In this document: positions 1-5,242 of the stretch, piece after piece
Position numbering within the stretch: the stretch's first letter is position 1
Layout of the letters: every line of letters begins with the position of its first letter
From: Clostridia bacterium
GTDB lineage: Bacteria > Bacillota > Clostridia > Oscillospirales > Butyricicoccaceae
Direction: 5' to 3'
DNA: 9,014 nucleotides
Assembly: GCA_017556565.1 (NCBI GenBank)
Contig: JAFYMQ010000209.1
Coordinates: 1-9,014 of the forward strand
Notes under the pieces: generated by a model
What the model was told of the DNA's origin: nothing
Databases searched by the model: none
The model's input: the letters and a program-made list of their open reading frames with translations, nothing else
Program-made: the position numbers and the translations under genes

Positions 1-395
1 GCTTCTTTGGAGACTACGCCGCTATCCCATGTGTGGGTGTGGGGAGGTGTGACAGGCTCGGTAGTGCCGCCCTGATCACCGGTCTGGGTGTTGTCACCCT
101 GGTTGCCGGTGTCGGTGCTGCCCTGATTGCCGGTCTGGGTGTTGTCACCGGTGTTGCCGGTGTCGGCGCTGCCCTGATTGCCGGTCTGGGTGTTGTCACC
201 AGTGTTGCCGGTGTCCTGATTGCCGGTATTGCCGCTGTTGCCGGTCTGCTCGTTGCCGGTGTCAGTGCTGCCGCTGTTGCCGCCGTTGCCGGTGTTGCCG
301 GTGTCAGCGGTTGTGTCTTCCTTGCCGCAGCCTGCAAAAGCAAGCAGAGTAAACATCATGGCCAAAGCCAAAATAACAGACAAAACTTTTTTCAT
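1..395 (-). CDS. Surface lipoprotein with Thr/Gly/Asn-rich repeat linker (partial, C-terminus off the left edge)
   Basis: Reading leftwards from the ATG at 395, 131 codons are visible with no stop. Residues 1-22 form a lipoprotein signal peptide: a Lys-Lys start, a hydrophobic core, then FAGC with Cys23 as the likely lipidated residue. Phe at -3 is not the classic lipobox residue, so processing is likely but not certain. Residues 24-111 are a low-complexity linker rich in Thr, Gly, Asn, Asp and Gln, including three 17-residue repeats (residues 61-111). Residues 119-131 read HTHTWDSGVVSKE, which resembles the start of the HTWDSG.VTKEATC-type repeats seen in clostridial cell-surface proteins. 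I infer a membrane-anchored extracytoplasmic protein whose functional domain lies beyond the edge. A purine-rich ribosome site (AAAAGGAA, 405-412 on the plus strand) lies 9 nt upstream of the ATG. It is transcribed divergently from the pseudouridine synthase. Function beyond surface exposure is unknown. Confidence 0.85.
   Translation of the reverse strand, partial: MKKVLSVILALAMMFTLLAFAGCGKEDTTADTGNTGNGGNSGSTDTGNEQTGNSGNTGNQDTGNTGDNTQTGNQGSADTGNTGDNTQTGNQGSTDTGNQGDNTQTGDQGGTTEPVTPPHTHTWDSGVVSKE
63..215 (-). repeat. Three tandem 51-bp repeats inside the lipoprotein linker
   Basis: On the coding (minus) strand this holds three in-frame copies of a 51-bp unit. They encode DTGNTGDNTQTGNQGSA, DTGNTGDNTQTGNQGST and DTGNQGDNTQTGDQGGT (residues 61-77, 78-94, 95-111). 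The first two differ only at the last residue. Because the unit is a multiple of three, gain or loss of copies would change linker length without a frameshift. Shorter (TGN)n-like repeats continue up to residue about 31. Confidence 0.9.
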
Positions 396-441
396 ATTCG
401 ATGTTCCTTTTCATTAGTTTTCCCGTCTTGGGTATACTATA

Positions 442-470
442 ACTTTATCATAATTGGACAGGCGTGTCAA
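442..470 (-). promoter_or_regulatory. Sigma-A-type promoter for the lipoprotein
   Basis: On the minus strand there is a perfect -35 box TTGACA (plus-strand 465-470), a 17-nt spacer and a -10 box TAAAGT (442-447) preceded by TG one base upstream (extended -10). Transcription would start about 10 nt further left, giving a leader of roughly 40 nt before the ATG at 395. Confidence 0.7.
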
Positions 471-483
471 TGTATGTTATAAT
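455..483 (+). promoter_or_regulatory. Sigma-A-type promoter for the pseudouridine synthase
   Basis: The -35 box TGGACA (455-460, 5 of 6 matches) and a perfect -10 box TATAAT (478-483) are 17 nt apart, with a TG extended -10 at 475-476. The start of transcription would be near 490. Upstream ATG codons at 464 and 470 lie inside the promoter and the ATG at 485 sits at its edge, so none is a likely translation start. The -35 boxes of this and the leftward promoter are only 4 nt apart. Confidence 0.75.
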
Positions 484-503
484 TATGTTACAATTTACCT
501 GCA

Positions 504-512
504 AAGGGGTGA
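504..512 (+). promoter_or_regulatory. Ribosome binding site that fixes a TTG start
   Basis: AAGGGGTGA closely matches the anti-Shine-Dalgarno complement. It lies 5 nt before the TTG at 518, which therefore fits better than the in-frame GTG at 509, since that codon overlaps the site itself. Confidence 0.65.
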
Positions 513-517
513 AAGGG

Positions 518-1402
518 TTGGAATACGTCGTCACAGCCGCCGACGAGGGCAAAATGCTGCGCGAACTGCTGCGGCAGGATCTCAGGCTTTCGGCATCGCT
601 GATGCGCAGGCTCAAGACTGTCGAAGATGGCATTATGCTGGACGGAAACAGAGTCACCGTACGCGCCACGGTCCACGCGGGGCAAAAGCTGAGCCTCAAG
701 ACCGAGGACAGCGCAAGCTCGCCCAATATTGAGGCAGCCGCAGGCTCTCTTGACATTGTGTATGAGGACGACGATCTGCTGGTGATAAACAAGCCTTTCG
801 GTATGCCTGTTCACCCATCCCCCGGTCACGGAAACGATACGGTTGCCAATATTATGGCATACAGGGCCCAGCGTGACGGTGTGGCATTTGTGTTCCGCGC
901 CGTAAACCGCCTTGACAGCGGCACGGGCGGACTGATGTGTATTGCAAAAAATGCCCACGCCGCCGGCCTGCTCAGCGCGCAAATGGGGCAAAAATCGGTC
1001 AAGCGGGTCTATGAGGCCATATTGGTGAGCGAGCTTGAACAAGACTGCGGTACCATCGACCTGCCCATCGGACTGTGCCCGGGCAGCGGCATCAAACGTT
1101 GCGTAGTTGATACCGGCGAGACCGCCGTCACACACTATCGGATGCTTGAGCGCGCATGCGGTCTGACCCGCGCCGAAATCGAGCTGGAGACGGGCAGGAC
1201 ACACCAGATACGGGTGCATTTTTCCCATCTGGGGCATCCTGTGTGGGGCGATTTTATGTACGGGCAGGAGCAGGATATGCGCGGCTGGGCGCTGTTTTCA
1301 AAAAAACTGACCCTTGTCCATCCCCGCACCGGGGAAACGCTGACGGTGTGCGCAGACCCGCCCGAGTTTTTCGACAGACTGATGAAGAATGCAGAGTGCT
1401 GA
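518..1402 (+). CDS. RluA-family 23S rRNA/tRNA pseudouridine synthase (RluC/RluD-like)
   Basis: A 294-residue protein if started at TTG 518; the start rests on the ribosome site at 504-512 and on the promoter at 455-483. It isomerises uridine to pseudouridine in RNA in the cytoplasm; which site cannot be told from sequence. Residues about 10-65 look like an S4-type RNA-binding domain. Then come the family motifs: VINKPFGMPVHPSPGH (about 89-104), the catalytic loop NRLDSGTGG with Asp133, VKRVYEAIL, and GRTHQIRVHFSHLGHPVWGD near the C-terminus. The catalytic loop has Asn-Arg-Leu-Asp where His-Arg-Leu-Asp is common; the Asp is intact. Length matches single-domain RluC/RluD proteins. The last residues, NAEC, are encoded by the first unit of a heptamer repeat array (from 1387), so the natural C-terminus seems to have been reshaped by repeat sequence. 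It is probably monocistronic, ending at the terminator at 1503-1534. Confidence 0.93.
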   Translation: MEYVVTAADEGKMLRELLRQDLRLSASLMRRLKTVEDGIMLDGNRVTVRATVHAGQKLSLKTEDSASSPNIEAAAGSLDIVYEDDDLLVINKPFGMPVHPSPGHGNDTVANIMAYRAQRDGVAFVFRAVNRLDSGTGGLMCIAKNAHAAGLLSAQMGQKSVKRVYEAILVSELEQDCGTIDLPIGLCPGSGIKRCVVDTGETAVTHYRMLERACGLTRAEIELETGRTHQIRVHFSHLGHPVWGDFMYGQEQDMRGWALFSKKLTLVHPRTGETLTVCADPPEFFDRLMKNAEC

Positions 1403-1463
1403 TGGCAGAATGCAGAATGCTGAAGGCAGAATTAAAGTGTCGGCTGACGACCACCGAATAAAC
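1387..1463 (+). repeat. Heptamer array plus GTCGGC-type hairpin (half element, copy 3)
   Basis: Seven consecutive 7-nt units run from 1387 to 1435: GAATGCA, GAGTGCT, GATGGCA, GAATGCA, GAATGCT, GAAGGCA, GAATTAA. Seen at larger scale this is a 21-bp imperfect tandem repeat. It is followed at 1437 by GTGTCGGC, a GTCG-GCTGA-CGAC hairpin (1439-1451) and then AATAAAC (1457-1463). GTGTCGGC, a following GACC and an AATAAAC/AAATAAC-like stretch occur in the same order in the element at 6442-6571. No inverted right-hand heptamer array follows, so I read this as a half or decayed copy. The first units overlap the end of the pseudouridine synthase gene. Confidence 0.55.
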
Positions 1464-1478
1464 AGGTACCTCCCCTCG

Positions 1479-1502
1479 GTCATTTTTCTGCAAAAAAATG
1501 AC
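1479..1502. other. AT-rich inverted repeat before the terminator
   Basis: GTCATTTTT (1479-1487) and AAAAATGAC (1494-1502) are perfect complements with a 6-nt loop. The hairpin is flanked by an 11-nt direct repeat, CTCCCCTCGGT (1470-1480) and CTCCCCTTGGT (1505-1515). It could extend the termination region or be a small insertion; its role is unknown. Confidence 0.5.
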
Positions 1503-1534
1503 AGCTCCCCTTGGTATACAAGGGGAGCTTTTTT
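1503..1534 (+). terminator. Rho-independent terminator after the pseudouridine synthase
   Basis: An 11-bp perfect stem, AGCTCCCCTTG / CAAGGGGAGCT (1503-1513 and 1519-1529), with a 5-nt loop is followed directly by a run of six T (1529-1534). On the minus strand the stem is followed by GTCATTTTTTT, a displaced T run, so it may also stop the convergent HAD-yerC transcript, less efficiently. Confidence 0.9.
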
Positions 1535-1560
1535 CTTGTCGCGTCAGCGGCAGATTCATT

Positions 1561-1848
1561 TTACTTCTTGTTGATGCGCTCAAGGGCTGTGACGTAGCCT
1601 TCGCCATAGTTGAGGCAGCGGTTGATACGGCTGATGGTGGCGGTGCTGACACCGGTTTTTTCCACAATTTCGCTGTATATCATACCCTCGGACAACATTC
1701 TTGCCACCAAAAATCTCTGCTTGAGGGCAATAAGCTCGTTGACCGTGCACAAATCGTCAAACAGCGCGTAGCACTCGTCTACCGTCTCAAGGGACAGTAT
1801 CGCCTCGAACAGCTTGTCCAGATTTTCATCCCTGATGTTTTTTCTCAT
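1561..1848 (-). CDS. yerC: YerC/YecD-type TrpR-like DNA-binding protein
   Basis: This 95-residue protein matches the short YerC/YecD branch of the TrpR repressor superfamily found in Firmicutes. The N-terminal half (about residues 5-50) is helical with the family pattern around LCTVNELIALKQRFLVARML. A helix-turn-helix follows at about residues 57-79, with YSEIVEKTGVSTATISRIN and a NRCLNYGEGY ending typical of the family. It is expected to bind DNA in the cytoplasm as a small regulator; its target and any ligand are unknown, and a tryptophan response should not be assumed. The ATG at 1848 is preceded by GGGAGG about 9 nt upstream, lying inside the end of the HAD gene, and the two frames overlap by 23 nt. 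That suggests one transcript with translational coupling. Confidence 0.92.
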   Translation of the reverse strand: MRKNIRDENLDKLFEAILSLETVDECYALFDDLCTVNELIALKQRFLVARMLSEGMIYSEIVEKTGVSTATISRINRCLNYGEGYVTALERINKK

Positions 1849-2470
1849 ATTCCAAAACCTCCCTGAGATCGTCTATAACCTTGCAGCCGCACTCGAGCAG
1901 CCGCTCTTTGTCCTGATGTCCGCCCGAAAACAGAAAGCACTCGCTGCCTATAGCCTGCGCCAGCTCCCGATCGTGGCTCAAATCGCCCACGACCAGCGCC
2001 GTTTTGGGGTCGATGCCCTGCGCTTTTATCCAGCGGCTGCCCCGCTGCACCTTGCTCTCGCAAATATCATCCTCGGCGCCGCACACCCCGTCAAGATATG
2101 GCAAAAATCCGAACTCGTCCAAAAGCGCCAGCAGCTTTCCCTGCTCAAAGGATGACACAACGCACTGGCGCACCCCACGCGAATGCAGCTCGCGTACGGT
2201 CTCAAAAGCGCCCTTGCCGCAAGTGATAAGGTGGCGGTAACGCTCGTAGCCCTGATGGTATTCCTTTGAGAGAAAATCGAAGGTAACGCGCTCAAGATCA
2301 AAGTGCTTTTCGTAATAACGTGTGATGGGCATATCCATGTTGCGGCGGTACTGCTCCACGTCGGTCAGGGGCAGGCCGCACTTGTGCAGGGTGTCATTGA
2401 CAGAGCATACGGCGGTCTGCACGTCGTCTATCAGCGTACCGTTAAAATCCCATATCACACAACAAATCAA
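1826..2470 (-). CDS. HAD-superfamily hydrolase with DxN motif I
   Basis: This 214-residue protein has the HAD phosphatase layout of the phosphoglycolate-phosphatase-like subfamily I. Motif I is WDFNGTL (Asp8 nucleophile), motif II VVSS (Ser106), the motif III lysine is probably Lys140, and motif IV is GDLSHD (Asp163, Asp167). The second Asp of the usual DxD is Asn10. A known branch of HAD proteins carries DWNGT/DFNGT here, and this residue normally acts as the acid/base, so catalysis may differ. The substrate is unknown. The start is a TTG at 2470, supported by AAGGA 9 nt upstream; no in-frame ATG is nearby, and a GTG four codons in is the alternative. It leads a two-gene minus-strand unit with yerC and has its own promoter at 2494-2523. 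Confidence 0.88.
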   Translation of the reverse strand: MICCVIWDFNGTLIDDVQTAVCSVNDTLHKCGLPLTDVEQYRRNMDMPITRYYEKHFDLERVTFDFLSKEYHQGYERYRHLITCGKGAFETVRELHSRGVRQCVVSSFEQGKLLALLDEFGFLPYLDGVCGAEDDICESKVQRGSRWIKAQGIDPKTALVVGDLSHDRELAQAIGSECFLFSGGHQDKERLLECGCKVIDDLREVLEYEKKHQG

Positions 2471-2493
2471 ATGACCACATCCTTGTGTTTTAT

Positions 2494-2523
2494 ATCATAC
2501 ACCAAGCGCCCCAAAAATGTCAA
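2494..2523 (-). promoter_or_regulatory. Sigma-A-type promoter for the HAD-yerC unit
   Basis: On the minus strand a perfect -35 TTGACA (plus-strand 2518-2523), an 18-nt spacer and -10 TATGAT (2494-2499) are seen. The predicted leader to the TTG start at 2470 is only about 17 nt, which just leaves room for the AAGGA ribosome site. Confidence 0.65.
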
Positions 2524-2640
2524 CAATTTAAAGTGTTAAAGTGTGATAATTTGTAGAGAAAAGATAAGCAGTGTGTAAAGTGAAGTCGGGATTATGTACG
2601 CATATAATTATATCTGACAGGTTTTTTGCATTTGTTGTTC

Positions 2641-2669
2641 TTGCAAGATGCATTTTGGCATAGTATAAT
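2641..2669 (+). promoter_or_regulatory. Sigma-A-type promoter upstream of the hairpin array and cell-wall cluster
   Basis: A -35 TTGCAA (2641-2646, 4 of 6) and perfect -10 TATAAT (2664-2669) are separated by 17 nt. Transcription would begin near 2676, so the whole hairpin element at 2700-2904 would lie in a leader of about 240 nt ahead of the hydrolase gene. Confidence 0.6.
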
Positions 2670-2699
2670 ATAATATTGGTAAAGTATAAGCGCGAGGCA

Positions 2700-2904
2700 A
2701 TGAATTGCAGCTGCCGCTGCATGAATTGAAAGCCGATGCTTTCATGAATTGCCCTGCGGGCATGAATTGCGGTTAACACCGCATGGCGGACTTATTTAAT
2801 AACGTCGGCAAAGCCGACACCTTCATGCAATCTGCGATTGCAATTCATGGCGTAGCCAATTCATGACAATTTTTGTCAATTCATGCGCCATCGGCGCAAT
2901 TCAC
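2700..2904. repeat. Symmetrical hairpin ladder with inverted heptamer linkers (copy 1)
   Basis: The left arm has ATGAATT at 2700, 2721, 2744 and 2762, plus a short ATG at 2783. The right arm has the inverse, AATTCAT, at 2842, 2858 and 2878, preceded by TTCAT at 2822 and ended by AATTCAC at 2898. Each gap holds one small perfect hairpin. Left stems: GCAGC/GCTGC, GAAAGC/GCTTTC, GCCC/GGGC, GCGGT/ACCGC. Right stems: GCAATC/GATTGC, GGC/GCC, GACAA/TTGTC, GCGCC/GGCGC. Loops are 3-4 nt, and every stem begins with G and ends with C. The centre (2786-2821) is GCGGAC, TTATTTAATAAC, then GTCGGC-AAA-GCCGAC and ACC. The five left and five right linkers are complementary in nested order. It is unlike a CRISPR array because no unit recurs except the 7-nt linker. 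It sits between a predicted promoter and the hydrolase start. Confidence 0.85.
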
Positions 2905-2918
2905 TATAGGGAGTTACT

Positions 2919-3683
2919 ATGATAATTCACAATCTAAATGTCAACTACATATTCGAGCCTATTGCCAATGCTCCTACCGTGTTGTTTTTGCACGGCTGGG
3001 GTGCGCCGTTTGAGATCTACAAGCCGCTTTTGGACTACATTCGTGCAAAAGGCTACGGCATTGCGGCTTTTGACTGTCCCGGTGTGGGCAAGACTCAGGA
3101 GCCTCTGTCTCCCCTGACTCTGGACGATTACGTCAGCTTTACCCTTGAGTTTTGCCGCAACATAGGGCTTGACAGCGCGGTGCTTTTTGCCCACTCCAAC
3201 GGCGGCAGGATCGCGCTGCGCCTGATGAGTGACAAAGACTGCCCCCTGTCTGTCACCCGCGCCGTGCTGATGGATGCCGCGGGCGCACCTTCGCCCAAAA
3301 CCTTCCGCCAGAAGGCTTCTCTGCGGCTTTACAAGTGTCTGCGTGTGCTGGGCACGGCGCCCCTTTTGCGTTCGCTGTTTTCCGAGCTGTACGAGACCGT
3401 GCGCGACAAGCGCTCCAGCGCCGACTACCGCGCCGCCTCCCCCGTAATGAAAAAGACCATGTCCAACCTATTGTCGGTTGATCTGACCCCCGTTATGCCC
3501 GCGATAGATGCCGACGTGCTGCTCGTCTGGGGCGAAAACGACACCGCCACCCCCCTCAGCGAGGGCAAAAAAATGGAGAGTCTTATCAAAAACTCGGGTC
3601 TTGCGCCCATTGCGGGTGCGGGCCACTACCCCTATATCGACAATCCGCGACAGTTTTACGCTGTGCTTGATGCTTATCTTTGA
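2919..3683 (+). CDS. Alpha/beta-fold hydrolase
   Basis: This 254-residue protein has the alpha/beta hydrolase plan. There is an oxyanion-hole HGWG motif (residues 25-28), a nucleophile elbow AHSNGG with Ser93, an acid at Asp208 in WGENDTATP, and His236 in AGAGHYPYIDNP, giving a complete Ser-Asp-His triad. The first elbow residue is Ala rather than the usual Gly. A cap region lies at about residues 120-185. No signal peptide is seen, so it should be cytoplasmic. The substrate is unknown. An AGGGAG site lies 6 nt before the ATG. The MurF-like gene begins 20 nt after its stop, so the two are very likely co-transcribed, suggesting a role near cell-wall precursor metabolism; this is context only. 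Confidence 0.9.
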   Translation: MIIHNLNVNYIFEPIANAPTVLFLHGWGAPFEIYKPLLDYIRAKGYGIAAFDCPGVGKTQEPLSPLTLDDYVSFTLEFCRNIGLDSAVLFAHSNGGRIALRLMSDKDCPLSVTRAVLMDAAGAPSPKTFRQKASLRLYKCLRVLGTAPLLRSLFSELYETVRDKRSSADYRAASPVMKKTMSNLLSVDLTPVMPAIDADVLLVWGENDTATPLSEGKKMESLIKNSGLAPIAGAGHYPYIDNPRQFYAVLDAYL

Positions 3684-3703
3684 GACCTTGTCTGAGGTGA
3701 TTT

Positions 3704-5227
3704 ATGAAGCTTGCTGTTGTTTCTCTCGGTGCTCTCGTCTGTCTGTATATGACCCTGCGCAGAAGCGTGCATCTGTTCCAGCTTGAGAGCTACCAGTTCC
3801 CCGGCTACAAACGCGCTGTAAAAACCCATCAAAAGGGCTTTTTTGCGCCCAAGACCCTGTTCCCCATGGCGGTTTTTGCGATCTTGGCGGCTTTTGCGCC
3901 CTATTTTTCCCCTCTTGCGGCGGCATTTTTCGTGCTGCTCAACCCCAAACAGAAGATGAAAAAGCCGCTGGTGTTCACACCTCGCGTTCGCAGGCTGTGC
4001 GCTGTGTCGGTTATCCTGACCGCCGCTGTTTGCGCACCTTTTGCATTGCTCGGCGTGTGGGCGCTGGGCATTGCCGCCGCGGCTGCGGTTATTTTGACAC
4101 CTTATCTGCTGATTGCATGGGGACGCGTCTGCGCACCTATGGAAAAGGCTATTTCTCAGGGCTACATAAACGATGCCCGCCGCATCCTGCGTGATCACAC
4201 AAACCTCAAGGTGGTGGGCATCACAGGCAGTTTTGGCAAAACAAGTACCAAGTATTTTCTCTATGACCTGCTGAGCCAGAAATACAACGTCTACATGACC
4301 CCCGGCAACTTCAACACAACCTTGGGCGTTACCCGTGCCGTGCGCGAGGGACTGCTGCCTCAGCACGAAATATTCCTGTGCGAGATGGGTGCGCGGCACG
4401 TGGGCGACATCAAAGAGATCTGCGAGCTGGCTCAGCCCGATATTGCCGTTATCACGTCGGTGGGCAAGCAGCATCTTGAGACCTTTGGCTCATTGGAGCG
4501 GGTGCTCAGCACCAAGCTTGAGCTCCACGACGCGGTCAAAGACTGCGGCAGCACATTTGTCAACGTTGACAGCGCACCTCTGCGTGATGCTCTGCCCAAG
4601 CTTGAGGGTGATATTATCACCTGCGGCGCAGGCGGCGGCTACTATGCAAGCGGCATCACCGCCGACAAAAACGGACTCAGATTCACTATCCACACCCCCG
4701 AGGGTGACAGTCAGGAGTTTTCCACACGGCTGCTGGGCGATGCCAACGTGCAGAATCTTACGCTGGCCATTGCCTGCACCCATCGGCTTGGCGTCAGCCT
4801 CAGACAGATGGTGCCTGCCGTACGGGCACTCAAGAGCGTACCCCACCGCCTGGAGCTGAAAAATGCCGGGGATATGACCCTGATCGACGATGCCTACAAT
4901 TCCAACCCTGAGGGCGCGAAAATGGCGCTGGATGCGCTGGCACTTTTTGCCCCGTGCAGGGTGCTTGTTACTCCCGGACTTGTTGAGCTTGGCGCAAGCC
5001 AGCAGGAAGAAAATCGGGCGCTGGGCGAGTATGCCGCCGGTTGCTGCGATCTTGCCATTATCGTGGGCGCTATCAACCGCGATGAGCTGGCACGCGGACT
5101 CAGATCGGGCGGCATGACAGACAGCCAGATCATCACCGCCAAGACCATTGAGGAGGCGCTCAGGCAGCTGCCCGCAGGCGGCAAGACCGTGCTGCTGCTC
5201 AACGATCTGCCCGACAACTATCTGTAA
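3704..5227 (+). CDS. murF: Membrane-anchored MurF-like Mur ligase (UDP-MurNAc-tripeptide:D-Ala-D-Ala ligase)
   Basis: In this 507-residue protein, residues 1-165 carry about five hydrophobic segments (about 2-18, 52-66, 69-80, 98-116, 117-140) in place of the small soluble N-terminal MurF domain that binds the UDP-sugar. The segment RRSVHLFQLESYQFPGYK (19-36) fits a clostridial branch of such proteins. The ligase body follows: P-loop GITGSFGKTST (172-182, Lys179), GNFNTTLGV (201-209), CEMGARHVGDI (Glu227), SVGKQHLETFG (His257), a probable carbamylated Lys271, VPHRLEL, then DDAYNSNPEG (395-404) and a C-terminal domain. These are ATP-dependent amide-forming Mur ligase features. MurF is the best match because of DDAYNSNPEG and the adjoining ddl gene, but the altered N-terminus means the acceptor could be different, perhaps lipid-linked. 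GAGGTGA lies 3 nt before the ATG. The stop is 15 nt before ddl. Confidence 0.88.
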   Translation: MKLAVVSLGALVCLYMTLRRSVHLFQLESYQFPGYKRAVKTHQKGFFAPKTLFPMAVFAILAAFAPYFSPLAAAFFVLLNPKQKMKKPLVFTPRVRRLCAVSVILTAAVCAPFALLGVWALGIAAAAAVILTPYLLIAWGRVCAPMEKAISQGYINDARRILRDHTNLKVVGITGSFGKTSTKYFLYDLLSQKYNVYMTPGNFNTTLGVTRAVREGLLPQHEIFLCEMGARHVGDIKEICELAQPDIAVITSVGKQHLETFGSLERVLSTKLELHDAVKDCGSTFVNVDSAPLRDALPKLEGDIITCGAGGGYYASGITADKNGLRFTIHTPEGDSQEFSTRLLGDANVQNLTLAIACTHRLGVSLRQMVPAVRALKSVPHRLELKNAGDMTLIDDAYNSNPEGAKMALDALALFAPCRVLVTPGLVELGASQQEENRALGEYAAGCCDLAIIVGAINRDELARGLRSGGMTDSQIITAKTIEEALRQLPAGGKTVLLLNDLPDNYL

Positions 5228-5233
5228 GTGAGG
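5226..5233 (+). promoter_or_regulatory. Ribosome binding site that fixes the ddl start
   Basis: AAGTGAGG spans the murF stop and lies 9 nt before the ATG at 5243. The GTG at 5228 is in frame but is part of this site, so it is unlikely to be the start. Confidence 0.7.
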
Positions 5234-5242
5234 TTTGATACT

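Larger units (their letters stand above)
2471..2699. other. AT-rich divergent promoter region
   Basis: No gene is supported here. It contains the leftward HAD promoter, the rightward promoter of the cell-wall cluster, and two adjacent copies of TTAAAGTG (2528-2535, 2536-2543) with a third partial copy TAAAGTG at 2576-2582. A palindromic ATATAATTATAT lies at about 2602-2613. The repeats sit immediately upstream of the HAD -35 box and could be a regulator site; that is inference. Confidence 0.5.

Noticed and set aside
33..482. Plus-strand frame rich in VAGV repeats opposite the lipoprotein
   Set aside because: It is the antisense of the lipoprotein repeats; the minus-strand frame has a lipobox, ribosome site and promoter.
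464..517. ATG start for the pseudouridine synthase, adding up to 18 residues
   Set aside because: It lies within the -35/-10 promoter region and has no ribosome site; the TTG at 518 follows a strong one.
488..1237. Long minus-strand open frame (249 codons) inside the pseudouridine synthase
   Set aside because: It is antisense to clear conserved motifs and shows no recognisable domain; GC-rich codon bias creates such frames.
2585..2627. Terminator-like GTCGGG/ATCTGAC pairing followed by six T
   Set aside because: The stem needs two G-U pairs and a large loop, and no rightward gene precedes it that would need a terminator.
2528..2779. Minus-strand frame of 83 codons in the intergenic gap
   Set aside because: It runs through the promoters and hairpin array and has no family resemblance or start signal.
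2700..2904. CRISPR array
   Set aside because: The constant part is only 7 nt, the variable parts are 9-16 nt and self-complementary, the linker inverts at the centre, and no cas gene is present.
1387..2904. Composite transposon bounded by the repeat elements
   Set aside because: No transposase or integrase is seen, and the genes between are ordinary chromosomal genes in normal operons.
5228..5242. GTG start for ddl
   Set aside because: The GTG is part of the Shine-Dalgarno sequence; the ATG at 5243 gives the normal Ddl N-terminus.
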